Shown piece by piece: positions 11,586 through 21,282 of a stretch of 64,000 nt of DNA. The first letter of the stretch is position 1. Each line of letters opens with the position of its first letter. Position numbers and translations under genes: made by a program. Source of the DNA: Pseudoduganella sp. (lineage in GTDB: Bacteria > Pseudomonadota > Gammaproteobacteria > Burkholderiales > Burkholderiaceae_D); the NCBI GenBank assembly GCA_021323265.1, contig JAJTCO010000006.1:1-64000 (forward strand), given 5' to 3'. The notes under the pieces are model-generated. The model worked only from the letters and a program-made list of their open reading frames with translations, made no database searches and was not told where the DNA came from.

Positions 11586-11632
11586 GAGCCCGTGTCCACC
11601 TTGGGGTCAGGCTCTTTGGTGGACACGGGCTC
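11586..11632. repeat. Perfect 15-bp inverted repeat in the fadH/antiporter gap
   Basis: The arms GAGCCCGTGTCCACC (11586-11600) and its exact reverse complement (11618-11632) enclose a 17-nt loop containing GGGGTCAGGC. It lies between convergent genes (fadH and the antiporter). It could act as a bidirectional terminator, but it lacks a T-run. The loop shares wording (GGTCAGGC) with the inverted repeat at 21283-21309, which suggests related interspersed elements. Confidence 0.75.
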
Positions 11633-11636
11633 AGCT

Positions 11637-13334
11637 TTAGTGGGGCCTGGCGATGTGGGTAGCGATGTGGGCGGCCATTGACTTGGCCAGCTCTTCCTCG
11701 CCGATAAAGATGGAGCCGGCGCGTTCGCTGCGCAGCAGGGCAGCTTCTTCTTTGCTGTGCGTGCGCACCGCGATCTGGATGTCCGGATTGAGCGCGCGCG
11801 CCGTTTCGATCATGGCCCGCACGTGGAAGGTATCCGGCGTCGCCACCACCAGCATGCGCGCCTTGTGGATGTGCGCCTGGATCAGTACGCTGGGCTCGCC
11901 GGCATTTCCGACCACGGCAGCGATGCCCTGCTGGCGCAACTGGTCGACCAGCTCGCGGTTCTGCTCCGCCACCACGAACTCGATGCCCTGCGCCGTCAGC
12001 GATTGCGCGATACTGCTGCCTACGCGGCCATAGCCCACCAGCACCACCTGGCCCGCCAGCTTGGATGGGGCGGTCGTCATCGGCAACTCGGCCAAGGGGT
12101 CGGCGCTGCGCGCATAACGCGCCGCCAGGGCCTTGTTCTTGCCCAGCGCACGCTCCAGCCAATCGCTGAGCAGGAACATCAGCGGATTGAGCGCAATGGA
12201 CAGGATGGCGCCGGCCAGGATCAGGCTCTGGCCCTCGGGCGGCAGCAGGCCCAGCGAGATGCCCAGGGCGGCCAGGATGAAGGAGAATTCGCCCATCTGC
12301 GCCAGGCTGGCCGACACCATCAGCGCGGTACCGGCCGGATAGCGCAGCAGCACCACCAGCGCAAAGGCCGCCACCGATTTGCCGAACAGCACGACCAGCA
12401 CCACGGCCAGCACGCGCAGCGGCTGCTCCACCAGGATGGACGGGTCGAACAGCATGCCGACCGAAACGAAGAACAGGACCGCGAACGCATCGCGCAGCGG
12501 CAGCGACTCGTGGGCGGCGCGGTGGCTCAGTTCGGATTCGCGCAGCACCATGCCGGCAAAGAAGGCGCCCAGCGCGAAGGAAATGCCGAACAGCTGGGTC
12601 GCCGCGAAGGCGATGCCGACGGCGGCGGCGATGACGCACAGCGTAAACAGCTCGCGCGAGTTGGTGCGCGCCACTTGCCACAGGATCCAGGGGAACAGCT
12701 TGCGCCCCACCAGCAGCATGAAGGCGACGAACACGGCCACCTGGCCCAGCGTCACGGCCAGCGCCTTCAGGAGGCCGCCCTCCGCCGCCCCATCGGCCGC
12801 GTTGCCGCCCAGTACACCGGCCACGGCCGGCAGCAGCACCAGCACGAGCACGGTCACCAGGTCCTCCACCACCAGCCAGCCGACGGCAATGCGGCCGTTG
12901 AACGAATCCAGCGTGCCGCGCTCCTCCAGTGCGCGCAGCAGCACCACGGTGCTGGCCACCGACAGCGCCAGGCCGAACACCAGCCCGCCGCCCACGCTCC
13001 AGCCCCACCAGTGGGCCAGCGCCATGCCCATGCCGGTTGCCGCGGCGATCTGCAGGATGGCGCCGGGCAGCGCCACCTTGCGCACTTCCCACAAGTCATC
13101 CAGCGAGAAATGCAGGCCGACGCCGAACATCATCAGCATCACGCCGATCTCGGCAAGCTGCCCGGCCAGTGCGCTATCGGCAACAAAGCCAGGCGTGGCG
13201 GGACCAATCAGGATGCCGGCTGCGAGGTAGCCGACCAGGGCAGGGAGTTTGAGGCGGGTAGCGATAAAGCCGAAGATGAGGCCGAAACCGAGAGCGGCGG
13301 CAAGGGTAGTGATCAGGCTGACGTCATGGGGCAT
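11637..13334 (-). CDS. Kef-type monovalent cation:proton antiporter with RCK domain (YbaL-like)
   Basis: This 565-residue protein has a 12-13 helix CPA2 exchanger domain (about 1-390), then a cytosolic RCK/TrkA-N domain beginning VVLVGYGRVGSSIA. The domain layout matches KefB/YbaL proteins, which exchange K+ or Na+ for H+ under control of a nucleotide-binding domain. The start at 13334 is chosen because AGGAGG sits 5-6 nt upstream; a start 36 nt further out has no such site. It is preceded by a hairpin terminator of the upstream synthase gene. Confidence 0.88.
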   Translation of the reverse strand: MPHDVSLITTLAAALGFGLIFGFIATRLKLPALVGYLAAGILIGPATPGFVADSALAGQLAEIGVMLMMFGVGLHFSLDDLWEVRKVALPGAILQIAAATGMGMALAHWWGWSVGGGLVFGLALSVASTVVLLRALEERGTLDSFNGRIAVGWLVVEDLVTVLVLVLLPAVAGVLGGNAADGAAEGGLLKALAVTLGQVAVFVAFMLLVGRKLFPWILWQVARTNSRELFTLCVIAAAVGIAFAATQLFGISFALGAFFAGMVLRESELSHRAAHESLPLRDAFAVLFFVSVGMLFDPSILVEQPLRVLAVVLVVLFGKSVAAFALVVLLRYPAGTALMVSASLAQMGEFSFILAALGISLGLLPPEGQSLILAGAILSIALNPLMFLLSDWLERALGKNKALAARYARSADPLAELPMTTAPSKLAGQVVLVGYGRVGSSIAQSLTAQGIEFVVAEQNRELVDQLRQQGIAAVVGNAGEPSVLIQAHIHKARMLVVATPDTFHVRAMIETARALNPDIQIAVRTHSKEEAALLRSERAGSIFIGEEELAKSMAAHIATHIARPH

Positions 13335-13370
13335 GCGGGCCTCCTTTCGCAAGGAGTATAACCGCCCCAA

Positions 13371-13434
13371 AAAAACGGGGACGTAACACGATTTTCGGCG
13401 CGGCCGAAAAATCGTGTTACGTCCCCTATTTTTT
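13371..13434. terminator. Long inverted repeat acting as bidirectional terminator
   Basis: The arms 13377-13399 and 13403-13426 pair almost perfectly (one bulged base) around a 3-nt loop. T-runs flank both sides: CTATTTTTT on the plus strand, and seven T on the minus strand after the hairpin. On the minus strand it lies just after the KAS III-like stop at 13440, so it should end that transcript. Its stem (GGGGACGTAACACG...) is unusually long for a terminator and looks like an interspersed repeat. Confidence 0.75.
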
Positions 13435-13439
13435 CTTGC

Positions 13440-14561
13440 TTAGGCCTTGCGCACGACCACGGAGCCGATCGAGTAGCCGGCGCCGAAGCTGCAGATCACG
13501 CCGTAGGCGCCGGACGGCAGGTCGTCCTGGTGCTTGTGGAAGGCGATGATGGAGCCGGCCGAGGAGGTGTTGGCGTAGGTGTCCAGGATCACCGGCGCTT
13601 CCAGCGGCTCGGCGTCGCGGCCGAGCACGGTGCGCGAAATCAGCTGGTTCATGCTCAGGTTGGCCTGGTGCAGCCAGAAGCGGCTCATTTGCTCAACCTG
13701 CAGGCCGGCGCGCTCGATCGAATCCTTGATCATCTGCGCCGCCATCGGGCACACGTCCTTGAACACCTTGCGGCCTTGCTGCTTGAACAGCTTGTCCGGC
13801 GCGCCGATGCCGCGCTCGTCGAAGCGGTTCATGAAGCCGAAGTTGTTGCGGATGTTGTTGGAGAAGCTGGTCTTGAGCTTGGTGTCCAGGATGTCCCACT
13901 GGTGCTTCGAGACGGTATTCTCCTTGGCTTCCACGATCACCGCGGTGCAGGCGTCGCCGAAGATGAAGTGGCTGTCGCGGTCGCGGTAGTCCAGGTGGCC
14001 GGAGGTGATCTCCGGGTTCAGGATCAGCACGGCACGCGCCTGGCCGGTCTGCACGGCGCCCACGGCGGTCTGGATGCCGAAGGTGGCGGAGGAGCAGGCC
14101 ACGTTCATGTCGAAGCCGAAGCCGTCGATGCCCAGCGCCTGCTGCACTTCCACCGCCATGGCCGGGTAGGCGCGCTGCATGTTGGAGCAGGCCACCAGCA
14201 CCATGTCGATGTCGGCCGGGGTGCGGCCGGCGCGGTCCAGCGCCTGGCGCGCGGCGGCCACGCAGATTTCAGCCTGCAGCGAGAGTTCCTCGTTGCTGCG
14301 CTCGGGAATGCGCGGGGTCATGCGCGTCGGGTCCAGGATGCCGCTCTTCTCCATCACGTAGCGCGACTTGATGCCGGACGCTTTCTCGATGAAGGCCGCG
14401 CTCGACGGTTCCAGCGCAGTCACGCTGCCGTCGGCAATGGCGGCGGCGTGTTCCGCGTTGAACAGTTCGGCGTAGGCGTTGAAAGCGGTGACCAGCTCTT
14501 CGTTGCTGATCGAATTGGCAGGGGTATAAAGGCCCGTTCCGCTGATGACGGCTTGTTTCAT
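13440..14561 (-). CDS. Beta-ketoacyl-ACP synthase III-like condensing enzyme
   Basis: This 373-residue thiolase-fold enzyme is related to FabH. It shows the Cys-His-Asn triad: Cys156 in [10 protein letters not shown], His298 in WLHQAN and Asn331 in [10 protein letters not shown] glycine-rich C-terminus ([11 protein letters not shown]) completes the fold. FabH proteins are about 320 residues; the extra length is an N-terminal insertion near 30-85 and a region near 220-265. It probably condenses an acyl-CoA with malonyl-ACP, but the exact pathway is unknown. The ATG at 14561 is used; another ATG lies two codons upstream. Confidence 0.85.
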   Translation of the reverse strand: MKQAVISGTGLYTPANSISNEELVTAFNAYAELFNAEHAAAIADGSVTALEPSSAAFIEKASGIKSRYVMEKSGILDPTRMTPRIPERSNEELSLQAEICVAAARQALDRAGRTPADIDMVLVACSNMQRAYPAMAVEVQQALGIDGFGFDMNVACSSATFGIQTAVGAVQTGQARAVLILNPEITSGHLDYRDRDSHFIFGDACTAVIVEAKENTVSKHQWDILDTKLKTSFSNNIRNNFGFMNRFDERGIGAPDKLFKQQGRKVFKDVCPMAAQMIKDSIERAGLQVEQMSRFWLHQANLSMNQLISRTVLGRDAEPLEAPVILDTYANTSSAGSIIAFHKHQDDLPSGAYGVICSFGAGYSIGSVVVRKA

Positions 14562-14630
14562 GATCAATCTTTCTGTTGTTCGAATGGGTCAAGCGACCGG
14601 TAACTTGCGGATTTTACCGCATCTGCACGC

Positions 14631-14656
14631 AAAAACGGCGCCCCTGGGGGCGCCGC
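14631..14656 (-). terminator. Rho-independent terminator of the S41 protease gene
   Basis: GGCGCCCC (14637-14644) pairs with GGGGCGCC (14647-14654). On the minus strand the hairpin is followed by CGTTTTTG. It lies 17 nt past the protease stop at 14673. Confidence 0.8.
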
Positions 14657-14672
14657 CTTGACCTTCGTCAGC

Positions 14673-16103
14673 TTATTTCTTGGGGGGCGGGTCCAGCTTC
14701 ACCAGCTTGGATTCCGCCTTGGCCAACTGCACCGGGATGCCTTGCAGGTGGTTCAGCGCCTGCTTCAGCTGGAAATCGTCGCCGCTGCCGTATTCCAGCG
14801 GTTTGCGCTTCTTTTCGGCGGCCAGGATGCGCATCTGCTCTTCCAGCTCGTCGCGCTGGGTCTTGCCCGCTTCCTGCTCGCGGTCGTTGGCCAGGTGCTT
14901 GGCCAGGTCGGCTTCGCGCATGCGCAGGCTGTTCAGGCCGTCGCCATCCTCGTTCTCGTCCACCGCCAGGTCGGGCGCAATGCCCTTGGCCTGGATCGAG
15001 CGCCCGTGCGGCGTGTAGTAGCGCGCCGTGGTCAGCTTGACGGCGGTATCGGCGGTCAGCTGGCGGATGGTCTGCACCGACCCCTTGCCGAAGGTTTGCG
15101 AGCCGATGATGGTGGCGCGCTTGTAGTCCTGCAGGGCGCCGGCCACGATTTCCGACGCGGAGGCGGAGCCGGTGTTGACCAGCACGGCCATCGGCACGCG
15201 CTTGACCGCTTCCGGCAGCTTGGCCAGCGGGTCGCCATCGCCGCGCAGCGAGTAGTATTCGGCGCGGCCGTAGAAGATCTGCTTGGAGTCGGGCAGCTGG
15301 CCGTTGGTGGAAACGATCGGGGTGTCCTTCGGCAGGAAGGCCGCGGCCACGCCGATCGCGCCTTGCAGCACGCCGCCCGGGTCGTTGCGCAGGTCCAGCA
15401 CCAGGCCTTTCAGGTGCGGGTCCTGGCGGTACAGCTCGGTGATCTTGGTGGCCAGGTCTTCCACTGTCGGTTCCTGGAACTGCGAGATGCGCACCCAGGC
15501 GTAGCCGGGCGATACCATGCGCGCCTTCACGCTCTTCTGGTGGATCTCTTCGCGGTTCAGGGTGAACTGCAGCGGCTGCGGCTCATCCTTGCGCATGATG
15601 GTCAGGGTCACCTTGGTGCCCGGCTCGCCGCGCATCTTCTTGACCGACTCGTCCAGGCTCAGGCCCTTGAGCGAGGTGGCGTCCAGGCGCGTGATCATGT
15701 CGCCCGGCTTGATGCCGGCGCGGTAGGCGGGCGAATCCTCGATCGGGGCCACGATCTTGATGTAGCCCTCGTCGCTCTGGCCGATCTCGATGCCGAGGCC
15801 GACGAACTTGCCCTGCGAGCCTTCGCGCAGTTCGGCGTAGGCCTTCTTGTCCAGGTAGGCGGAGTGCGGGTCGAGCGAAGCGACCATGCCGGCAATGGCT
15901 TCGGTCAGCAGCTTCTTGTCTTCCACCGCTTCCACATAGTCGGATTTGATCAGGCCGTACACATCGGCTAGCTGCTTGAGCTCTTCGAGCGGCAGGGCAG
16001 GATCGACCTGCTTTTGTGCCATCGCGGAAAACTGGAGGGATACCGCGACCCCTGCCACCACGCCCAAGCCGATCAGGCCAGCGTTCTTGAGTTTCTTGCC
16101 CAT
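14673..16103 (-). CDS. ctpA: S41-family C-terminal processing peptidase
   Basis: This is a 476-residue periplasmic protease. It has an N-terminal hydrophobic anchor (8-27), a helical segment, a PDZ domain (about 95-185) and an S41 catalytic domain. Ser315 in TGSASASE and Lys340 in FGKGS form the Ser/Lys dyad, 25 residues apart as in CtpA and Prc. Such proteases trim or degrade periplasmic and cell-wall-related proteins. A hairpin terminator follows directly. Its promoter must lie in the 284-nt divergent gap shared with the CpxP-like gene. Confidence 0.92.
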   Translation of the reverse strand: MGKKLKNAGLIGLGVVAGVAVSLQFSAMAQKQVDPALPLEELKQLADVYGLIKSDYVEAVEDKKLLTEAIAGMVASLDPHSAYLDKKAYAELREGSQGKFVGLGIEIGQSDEGYIKIVAPIEDSPAYRAGIKPGDMITRLDATSLKGLSLDESVKKMRGEPGTKVTLTIMRKDEPQPLQFTLNREEIHQKSVKARMVSPGYAWVRISQFQEPTVEDLATKITELYRQDPHLKGLVLDLRNDPGGVLQGAIGVAAAFLPKDTPIVSTNGQLPDSKQIFYGRAEYYSLRGDGDPLAKLPEAVKRVPMAVLVNTGSASASEIVAGALQDYKRATIIGSQTFGKGSVQTIRQLTADTAVKLTTARYYTPHGRSIQAKGIAPDLAVDENEDGDGLNSLRMREADLAKHLANDREQEAGKTQRDELEEQMRILAAEKKRKPLEYGSGDDFQLKQALNHLQGIPVQLAKAESKLVKLDPPPKK

Positions 16104-16240
16104 GTGTCACCTGTTCCGAATACAGCGGTTAACTCGACCGCCATTGGATTTCAGTATAAACCTGATTCTCAGCAATCGTAGCTGCCGACATGGAATAAAT
16201 GCGCGGGAAAGCCACGATTTATTCGCAATTTTATGGATGT

Positions 16241-16269
16241 TTGCCAAGGTTTTTACCGGAGTAAATATT
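16241..16269 (+). promoter_or_regulatory. Candidate sigma-70 promoter
   Basis: TTGCCA (16241-16246) and AATATT (16264-16269) are separated by exactly 17 nt. The predicted start site near 16276 lies about 110 nt upstream of the CpxP-like start codon, with a complete terminator hairpin in between. Confidence 0.45.
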
Positions 16270-16344
16270 TGTAAGAAAGCCAGTCGGCCTCATGTGCTCC
16301 GCCTACACTGGATTCGCTATTTCTCTCTACCCTGAAGTGGTTTG

Positions 16345-16372
16345 TGCCTGCGGCCCCGCAGGCACTTTTTTT
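16345..16372 (+). terminator. Terminator hairpin inside the 5' leader of the CpxP-like gene
   Basis: TGCCTGCGG (16345-16353) pairs with CCGCAGGCA (16356-16364) and is followed by C and seven T. It ends 15 nt before the start codon at 16388, with the GGAG ribosome site just after it. No plus-strand gene lies upstream, since the neighbour is divergent. It therefore either attenuates this gene or ends a short RNA of about 95 nt. Confidence 0.75.
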
Positions 16373-16387
16373 ATCTGGAGCAAGAAC

Positions 16388-16915
16388 ATGAAACTGATCC
16401 GTACCGCCCGCGCCGCCTGGCTGGTGCTGGCCATGGTGGCCGCACCGGCCTTTGCCGTGCCGCTCATGGACCTGCGTGCCGAAGACCTGGTGCCGATGGC
16501 CGCCGAGTTCCGCAAGTCCCTGCACCTGAACCCCAACCAGCAAACCTTGTGGGCCAAGGTGGAAAGCCAGAGCAAGACGCTGTTGCGTGAGCGCAAGGCC
16601 CGTCGCGAACGGTTGCAGGAGGCGACGCGCGCCGGCCTGCAGACCCAGACCGTCGAGCTGCGCGAGCTGCAGGCCGGCCTGGAGGCTGAACAGGCGACCA
16701 CCGCCAGCGAGGACCGCCAACTGCGCGAATGGTGGCTGGGCGTGAACGACGCGCTGGACGACAGCCAGCGCCAGGCGGCGGCAAAGTTTCTTGTAGATCA
16801 ACTTGTGCGGGTGGAGGGCGGCCCGGGCGGCGCGCGGCCGTCCGGCGGCGAGGGTGGTCACCGCCCTCCGCCGGGGGCGCGCGGCAGCCCCGGCGGGCCG
16901 GGCCGTGGCATGTGA
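16388..16915 (+). CDS. Periplasmic CpxP/Spy-like protein with Gly/Pro-rich tail
   Basis: This 175-residue protein begins at the ATG at 16388 with a signal peptide ending near AAPAFA. The mature part is a long charged helical region with Arg/Glu/Gln-rich stretches, as in LTXXQ-type periplasmic chaperones (CpxP, Spy). The last ~35 residues are Gly-, Pro- and Arg-rich and probably disordered. The frame is open back to 16292, but the signal peptide and the GGAG site fix the start at 16388. A possible attenuator precedes it. The family call is tentative. Confidence 0.65.
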   Translation: MKLIRTARAAWLVLAMVAAPAFAVPLMDLRAEDLVPMAAEFRKSLHLNPNQQTLWAKVESQSKTLLRERKARRERLQEATRAGLQTQTVELRELQAGLEAEQATTASEDRQLREWWLGVNDALDDSQRQAAAKFLVDQLVRVEGGPGGARPSGGEGGHRPPPGARGSPGGPGRGM

Positions 16916-17076
16916 AGTATCGAAAAGTAAAAAACAGGCCGGCGCCGCGCCGGCCGGCCCGAAGCCGACGAAAGCTGGTGTAAGCTAGCGCCCTTGCTGC
17001 ACCAGCGGCCTCGCCGAACCCCGCTTTACCCGGTGGAGCGTTCGACTTGAAAACCATATTCCAAAGGGACTACAGA

Positions 17077-19122
17077 GTGAAACGATTTATCCTGAGCACC
17101 ATTACCCTCAGCGTGATGGCCGCGTGCGCCCACGCGGCGGGCCACGAAGGCCATGACCACAGCCCAGCCCCGACCTCGGGCATCGAGACGCAGTACATCG
17201 ACAAGAGCGTGCGTGCGCAGGACGATTTCTTCCAGCACCTGAACGGCGAATGGCTGAAGGCCACGGAAATCCCGGCCGACAAGTCGAGCTGGGGTTCCTT
17301 CGCCAAGCTGCGCGACGACACCACCTTCCACCTGCGCGACCTGATCCAGGGCTTGCAGGGCCGTCAGGACCTGCAAGGCGACGAAGCCAAGATCGCCGCG
17401 CTGTACGCGTCCTACATGGATGAAGCCAAGCTGGAAAAGCTGGGCACCAAGCCGCTGGCCGGCGAACTGTCGCGCATCCGCGGCCTGAAAGACAAGAAGG
17501 GCATCCCAGCGCTGGTCGCCCACTTCAACAAGAACGGCGTGCCTGCGCCGTACGGCGTCGGCGTGAGCCAGGACGCGCGCAACTCGTCCCAGTACGCGGC
17601 CTACATGGGCCAGTCGGGCCTGGGCCTGCCGGACCGCGACTACTACCTGAAAAAGGAAGACGCCAAGATGGCGGATGCGCTGGCCAAGTACGAACTGCAC
17701 GTGGCCAAGATCCTCGGCATGGCCGGCAACAAGAACGGCGCCGACATGGCCAAGGCCATTGTAGGCCTGGAAACCGAACTGGCGAAGGCGCAGTGGACCC
17801 GCGTCGAAAACCGCGACCCGGTCAAGCGCTACAACAAGATCGAAATCAGCAAGCTGGCCGAAGCGGCGCCAGGCTACGACTGGAATGCCGCCCTGGGCGG
17901 CACCGGCATCGCCGCCAAGACCGACAGCGTGATCGTAGCCCAGCCAAGCTACATGACCCGCTTCGCCGAACTGGTGGAAAGCACCCCGCTGGAAACCTGG
18001 AAGGCCTATTTCGAATGGCACCTGCTGCGCGACGCCTCGCCTTACCTGTCGAAGGAGTTCGACCAGGCGCACTTCGCCTTCTACGGCACCGTGCTGACCG
18101 GCGTGACCGAGCAGCAGCCGCGCTGGAAGCGCGGCGTGGGCGTGGTGGAAGGCGCGATCGGCGAAGGCCTGGGCAAGCTGTACGTGGCCAAGTACTTCCC
18201 GGCCGAACGCAAGGCACGCATGGAAGAACTGGTGAAGAACCTGCTGGTGGCCTACAAGCAGAGCATCGACAGCATCGACTGGATGGGCGCGGAGACCAAG
18301 AAGCAGGCGCAGGACAAGCTGGCCAAGTTCACGCCGAAGATCGGCTACCCGAACAAATGGCGCGACTACAGCAAGCTGCAGTTCAAGGCCGGCGACCTGG
18401 CCGGCAATTTGCGCCGCGCCACCGAGTTCGCGTACAACCGCAACCTGAACAAGCTGGGCAAGCCGATCGACAAGGAAGAGTGGGGCATGACGCCGCAGAC
18501 GGTCAACGCCTACTACCGCCCGACCGCCAACGAGATCGTGTTCCCGGCCGCCATCCTGCAGCCGCCGTTCTTCGACATGAAGGCTGACGACGCGGTCAAC
18601 TACGGCGCCATCGGCGCCGTGATCGGCCACGAAATCTCGCACGGCTTCGACGATTCGGGTTCGCAGTACGACGGCGAAGGCAACCTGCGCGACTGGTGGA
18701 CCAAGGACGACCGCGCCGCCTTCAAGGTCAAGGCAGACGCCATGGTCAAGCAGTACGGTTCCTACGAGCCGGTGCCGGGCTACAAGATCAACGGCCAGCT
18801 GACCCTGGGCGAGAACATCGCCGACAACTCGGGCCTGGCGATCGCCTACAAGGCGTACAAGATCTCCCTGGGCGGCAAGCCGTCGCAGGTGATTGACGGC
18901 CTGACCGGCGAACAGCGCGTGTTCATGGGCTTCGGCCAGGTATGGCGCACGAAGATGCGCGACCAGCAGGCCATCGTGCAGGTCAAGACCGACCCGCACT
19001 CGGCCGGCCGCTTCCGCGCCAACGGCACCGTGGTCAACCAGCCAGCCTTCTACGAAGCCTTCGGCGTGAAGGAAGGCGACAAGATGTACGTCAAGCCGGA
19101 AGACCGCATCATCATCTGGTAA
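17077..19122 (+). CDS. M13-family zinc metallopeptidase, copy 1
   Basis: This 681-residue exported neprilysin-like oligopeptidase is related to PepO. The GTG at 17077 is preferred because AAAGGGA sits upstream and it opens a signal peptide (VKRFILSTITLSVMAAC, possible lipobox); a TTG at 17047 is in frame. Zinc ligands are His518 and His522 in HEISH and Glu579 in ENIAD. The N-terminal M13 domain begins with QDDFFQHLNGEW. It is the first of three tandem paralogues and is followed by its own terminator. Confidence 0.92.
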   Translation: MKRFILSTITLSVMAACAHAAGHEGHDHSPAPTSGIETQYIDKSVRAQDDFFQHLNGEWLKATEIPADKSSWGSFAKLRDDTTFHLRDLIQGLQGRQDLQGDEAKIAALYASYMDEAKLEKLGTKPLAGELSRIRGLKDKKGIPALVAHFNKNGVPAPYGVGVSQDARNSSQYAAYMGQSGLGLPDRDYYLKKEDAKMADALAKYELHVAKILGMAGNKNGADMAKAIVGLETELAKAQWTRVENRDPVKRYNKIEISKLAEAAPGYDWNAALGGTGIAAKTDSVIVAQPSYMTRFAELVESTPLETWKAYFEWHLLRDASPYLSKEFDQAHFAFYGTVLTGVTEQQPRWKRGVGVVEGAIGEGLGKLYVAKYFPAERKARMEELVKNLLVAYKQSIDSIDWMGAETKKQAQDKLAKFTPKIGYPNKWRDYSKLQFKAGDLAGNLRRATEFAYNRNLNKLGKPIDKEEWGMTPQTVNAYYRPTANEIVFPAAILQPPFFDMKADDAVNYGAIGAVIGHEISHGFDDSGSQYDGEGNLRDWWTKDDRAAFKVKADAMVKQYGSYEPVPGYKINGQLTLGENIADNSGLAIAYKAYKISLGGKPSQVIDGLTGEQRVFMGFGQVWRTKMRDQQAIVQVKTDPHSAGRFRANGTVVNQPAFYEAFGVKEGDKMYVKPEDRIIIW

Positions 19123-19150
19123 ACCCCGCCGTACCGGGTTCAGAGCAAAA

Positions 19151-19178
19151 AAGCCACGCCCATGCGTGGCTTTTCTTT
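19151..19178 (+). terminator. Terminator between M13 copies 1 and 2
   Basis: AAGCCACGC (19151-19159) pairs with GCGTGGCTT (19164-19172) around a CCAT loop, followed by TTCTTTT. It lies 28 nt after the first peptidase stop, so the paralogues can be expressed separately. Confidence 0.85.
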
Positions 19179-19241
19179 TAACGTTTCCCTTCCCCGTGCT
19201 AGAGTCGCGCGGTACCGTCACATCTACCTAGGAGGGTAACC

Positions 19242-21269
19242 TTGAAACGCAAGATCCTGAGCGCCATCGTCATTGGCCTCTTCGCCGCCGGCGCGGCTGT
19301 CGCCGCCGGCAAGGCACCGCAAAAATCCGGCATTGAAATCGTCAACATGGACAAGGCCGTCCGTGCCCAGGACGACTTCTATATGTACACCAACGGCAGC
19401 TGGATGAAGAACACCCAGATCCCGGCTGACCGCTCGTCCTGGGGCACCTTCGCCCAGATGGCGGAAGAGATCCAGCCGCGCCTGCGCGCACTGATCGAGG
19501 AAGCCGCCGCCAAGGGCGGCAATGCCGATGCCAAGCGCGTGGGCGACATGTTCGCCTCGATGATGGATGAAGCCCGCGCCGAACAACTGGGCATCACCCC
19601 CCTGGCCGGCGAGCGCGCCCGCATCGCGGCCCTGAACGACAAGAAGCAGCTGGCCACCCAGTTCGCGCACTTCTCGCGCATGGGCGTGAGCAGCCCGTTC
19701 GACGTCAGCATCCACCAGGACAACAAGGACTCGACCCGCTACGTGGCCGACCTGACCCAGTCCGGTCTGTCGATGCCCGACCGCGACTACTACCTGAAGA
19801 AGGACGACGCCAAGCTGGCCGAGACGCTGGCCAAGTTCGAGACCCACGTCGCCAAGATGATGGCGCTCGCTGGCGACGCCAATGCCGCCGCCACCGCCAA
19901 GGCCGTGGTCAATGTCGAAACCCGCCTGGCGCAGGTGCAGTGGACCAAGGTCGAGCTGCGCGACCCGGTCAAGGCGTACAACAAGTACGAAATCGCCAAG
20001 CTGAAGGAACTGATGCCGAGCTTCGACTTCAGCACCTGGCTGGACGGCGTGCACGTGGGCAGCAAGGTCAAGGACGTGATCGTCAGCCAGCCGACCTACC
20101 TGCAGGCGCTGGAGAAGGTGATTGCCGAAGTGCCGCTGGAAGACTGGAAAGCCTACATGGACTACCGCCTGCTGGCGACCTACGCGCCGCAGCTGTCCAA
20201 GGCCTTCGTCGACGAACACTTCTCGTTCTACGGCACCACCCTGAGCGGCGCCACCGAACTGCGCCCGCTGTGGAAGCGCGCCGTGTCGCTGACCGAAGGC
20301 GCCATGGGCGAAGCCGTGGGCAAGCTGTACGTCGCCAAGCACTTCCCGCCGGAAGCCAAGGCACGCATGGAGCAGCTGGTGAAGAACCTGCTGCTGGCCT
20401 TCAAGCAGAACATCGACACCCTGGAGTGGATGACCCCTGCGACCAAGAAGGAAGCGCACGCCAAGCTGGCCAAGTTCACCACCAAGATCGGCTACCCGAA
20501 CAAGTGGCGCGATTACAGCGCGCTGCAGATCAAGCGCGACGACCTGGTGGGCAACGTGATCCGCGCCAACCAGTTCGAACATGAGCGCAACGTCAACAAG
20601 CTGGGCAAGCCGATCGACCGCGAAGAGTGGCTGATGCCGCCGCAGCAGGTCAACGCCTACTACAACCCGGAAATGAACGAGATCGTGTTCCCGGCCGCCA
20701 TCCTGCAGCCGCCGTTCTTCGACATGAAGGCCGACGACGCGGTCAACTACGGCGGCATCGGCGCCGTGATCGGCCACGAAATCTCGCACGGCTTCGACGA
20801 CCAGGGCTCGCAGTTCGACGGCAACGGCAACCTGCGCAACTGGTGGACCGAGGAAGACGGCAAGCGCTTCAAGGAACGCACCGCCATCCTGGTCAAGCAG
20901 TACGGCGAGTTCGAAGCCCTGCCGGGCTACAAGGTCAACGGCGAACTGACGCTGGGCGAGAACATCGGCGACAACTCCGGCCTGGCCGTGGCGCACAAGG
21001 CCTACAAGCTGTCACTGAAGGGCAAGAAGGCGCCGGTCATCGACGGCTTCACCGGCGACCAGCGCTTCTACATGGGCTGGGCCCAGGTGTGGCGCACCAA
21101 GTACCGCGATGCCGCCCTGATCTCCCGCATCAAGGCCGACCCGCATTCGCCTGGCCCATTCCGCGCGAATGGCACCCTGCGTAACCAGCCTGGCTTCTAC
21201 GACGCCTTCAGCGTGAAGGAAGGCGACAAGCTGTACCTGGCGCCAACCGAGCGCGCCATCATCTGGTAA
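19242..21269 (+). CDS. M13-family zinc metallopeptidase, copy 2
   Basis: This 675-residue paralogue of its neighbours begins at a TTG at 19242, supported by TAGGAGGG upstream and an immediate signal peptide (MKRKILSAIVIGLFAAGAAVAAG). Zinc-site residues are His512/His516 in HEISH and Glu573 in ENIGD; copies 1 and 3 have ENIAD instead. It shares long near-identical stretches with both neighbours, such as FPAAILQPPFFDMKADDAVN. It should cleave short peptides in the periplasm. Confidence 0.92.
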   Translation: MKRKILSAIVIGLFAAGAAVAAGKAPQKSGIEIVNMDKAVRAQDDFYMYTNGSWMKNTQIPADRSSWGTFAQMAEEIQPRLRALIEEAAAKGGNADAKRVGDMFASMMDEARAEQLGITPLAGERARIAALNDKKQLATQFAHFSRMGVSSPFDVSIHQDNKDSTRYVADLTQSGLSMPDRDYYLKKDDAKLAETLAKFETHVAKMMALAGDANAAATAKAVVNVETRLAQVQWTKVELRDPVKAYNKYEIAKLKELMPSFDFSTWLDGVHVGSKVKDVIVSQPTYLQALEKVIAEVPLEDWKAYMDYRLLATYAPQLSKAFVDEHFSFYGTTLSGATELRPLWKRAVSLTEGAMGEAVGKLYVAKHFPPEAKARMEQLVKNLLLAFKQNIDTLEWMTPATKKEAHAKLAKFTTKIGYPNKWRDYSALQIKRDDLVGNVIRANQFEHERNVNKLGKPIDREEWLMPPQQVNAYYNPEMNEIVFPAAILQPPFFDMKADDAVNYGGIGAVIGHEISHGFDDQGSQFDGNGNLRNWWTEEDGKRFKERTAILVKQYGEFEALPGYKVNGELTLGENIGDNSGLAVAHKAYKLSLKGKKAPVIDGFTGDQRFYMGWAQVWRTKYRDAALISRIKADPHSPGPFRANGTLRNQPGFYDAFSVKEGDKLYLAPTERAIIW

Positions 21270-21282
21270 CCCCTACGTAACA

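Noticed and set aside
16292-16387. In-frame N-terminal extension of the CpxP-like protein
   Set aside because: It would pass through a terminator hairpin and place residues before a clear signal peptide. The ATG at 16388 with GGAG upstream is the better start.
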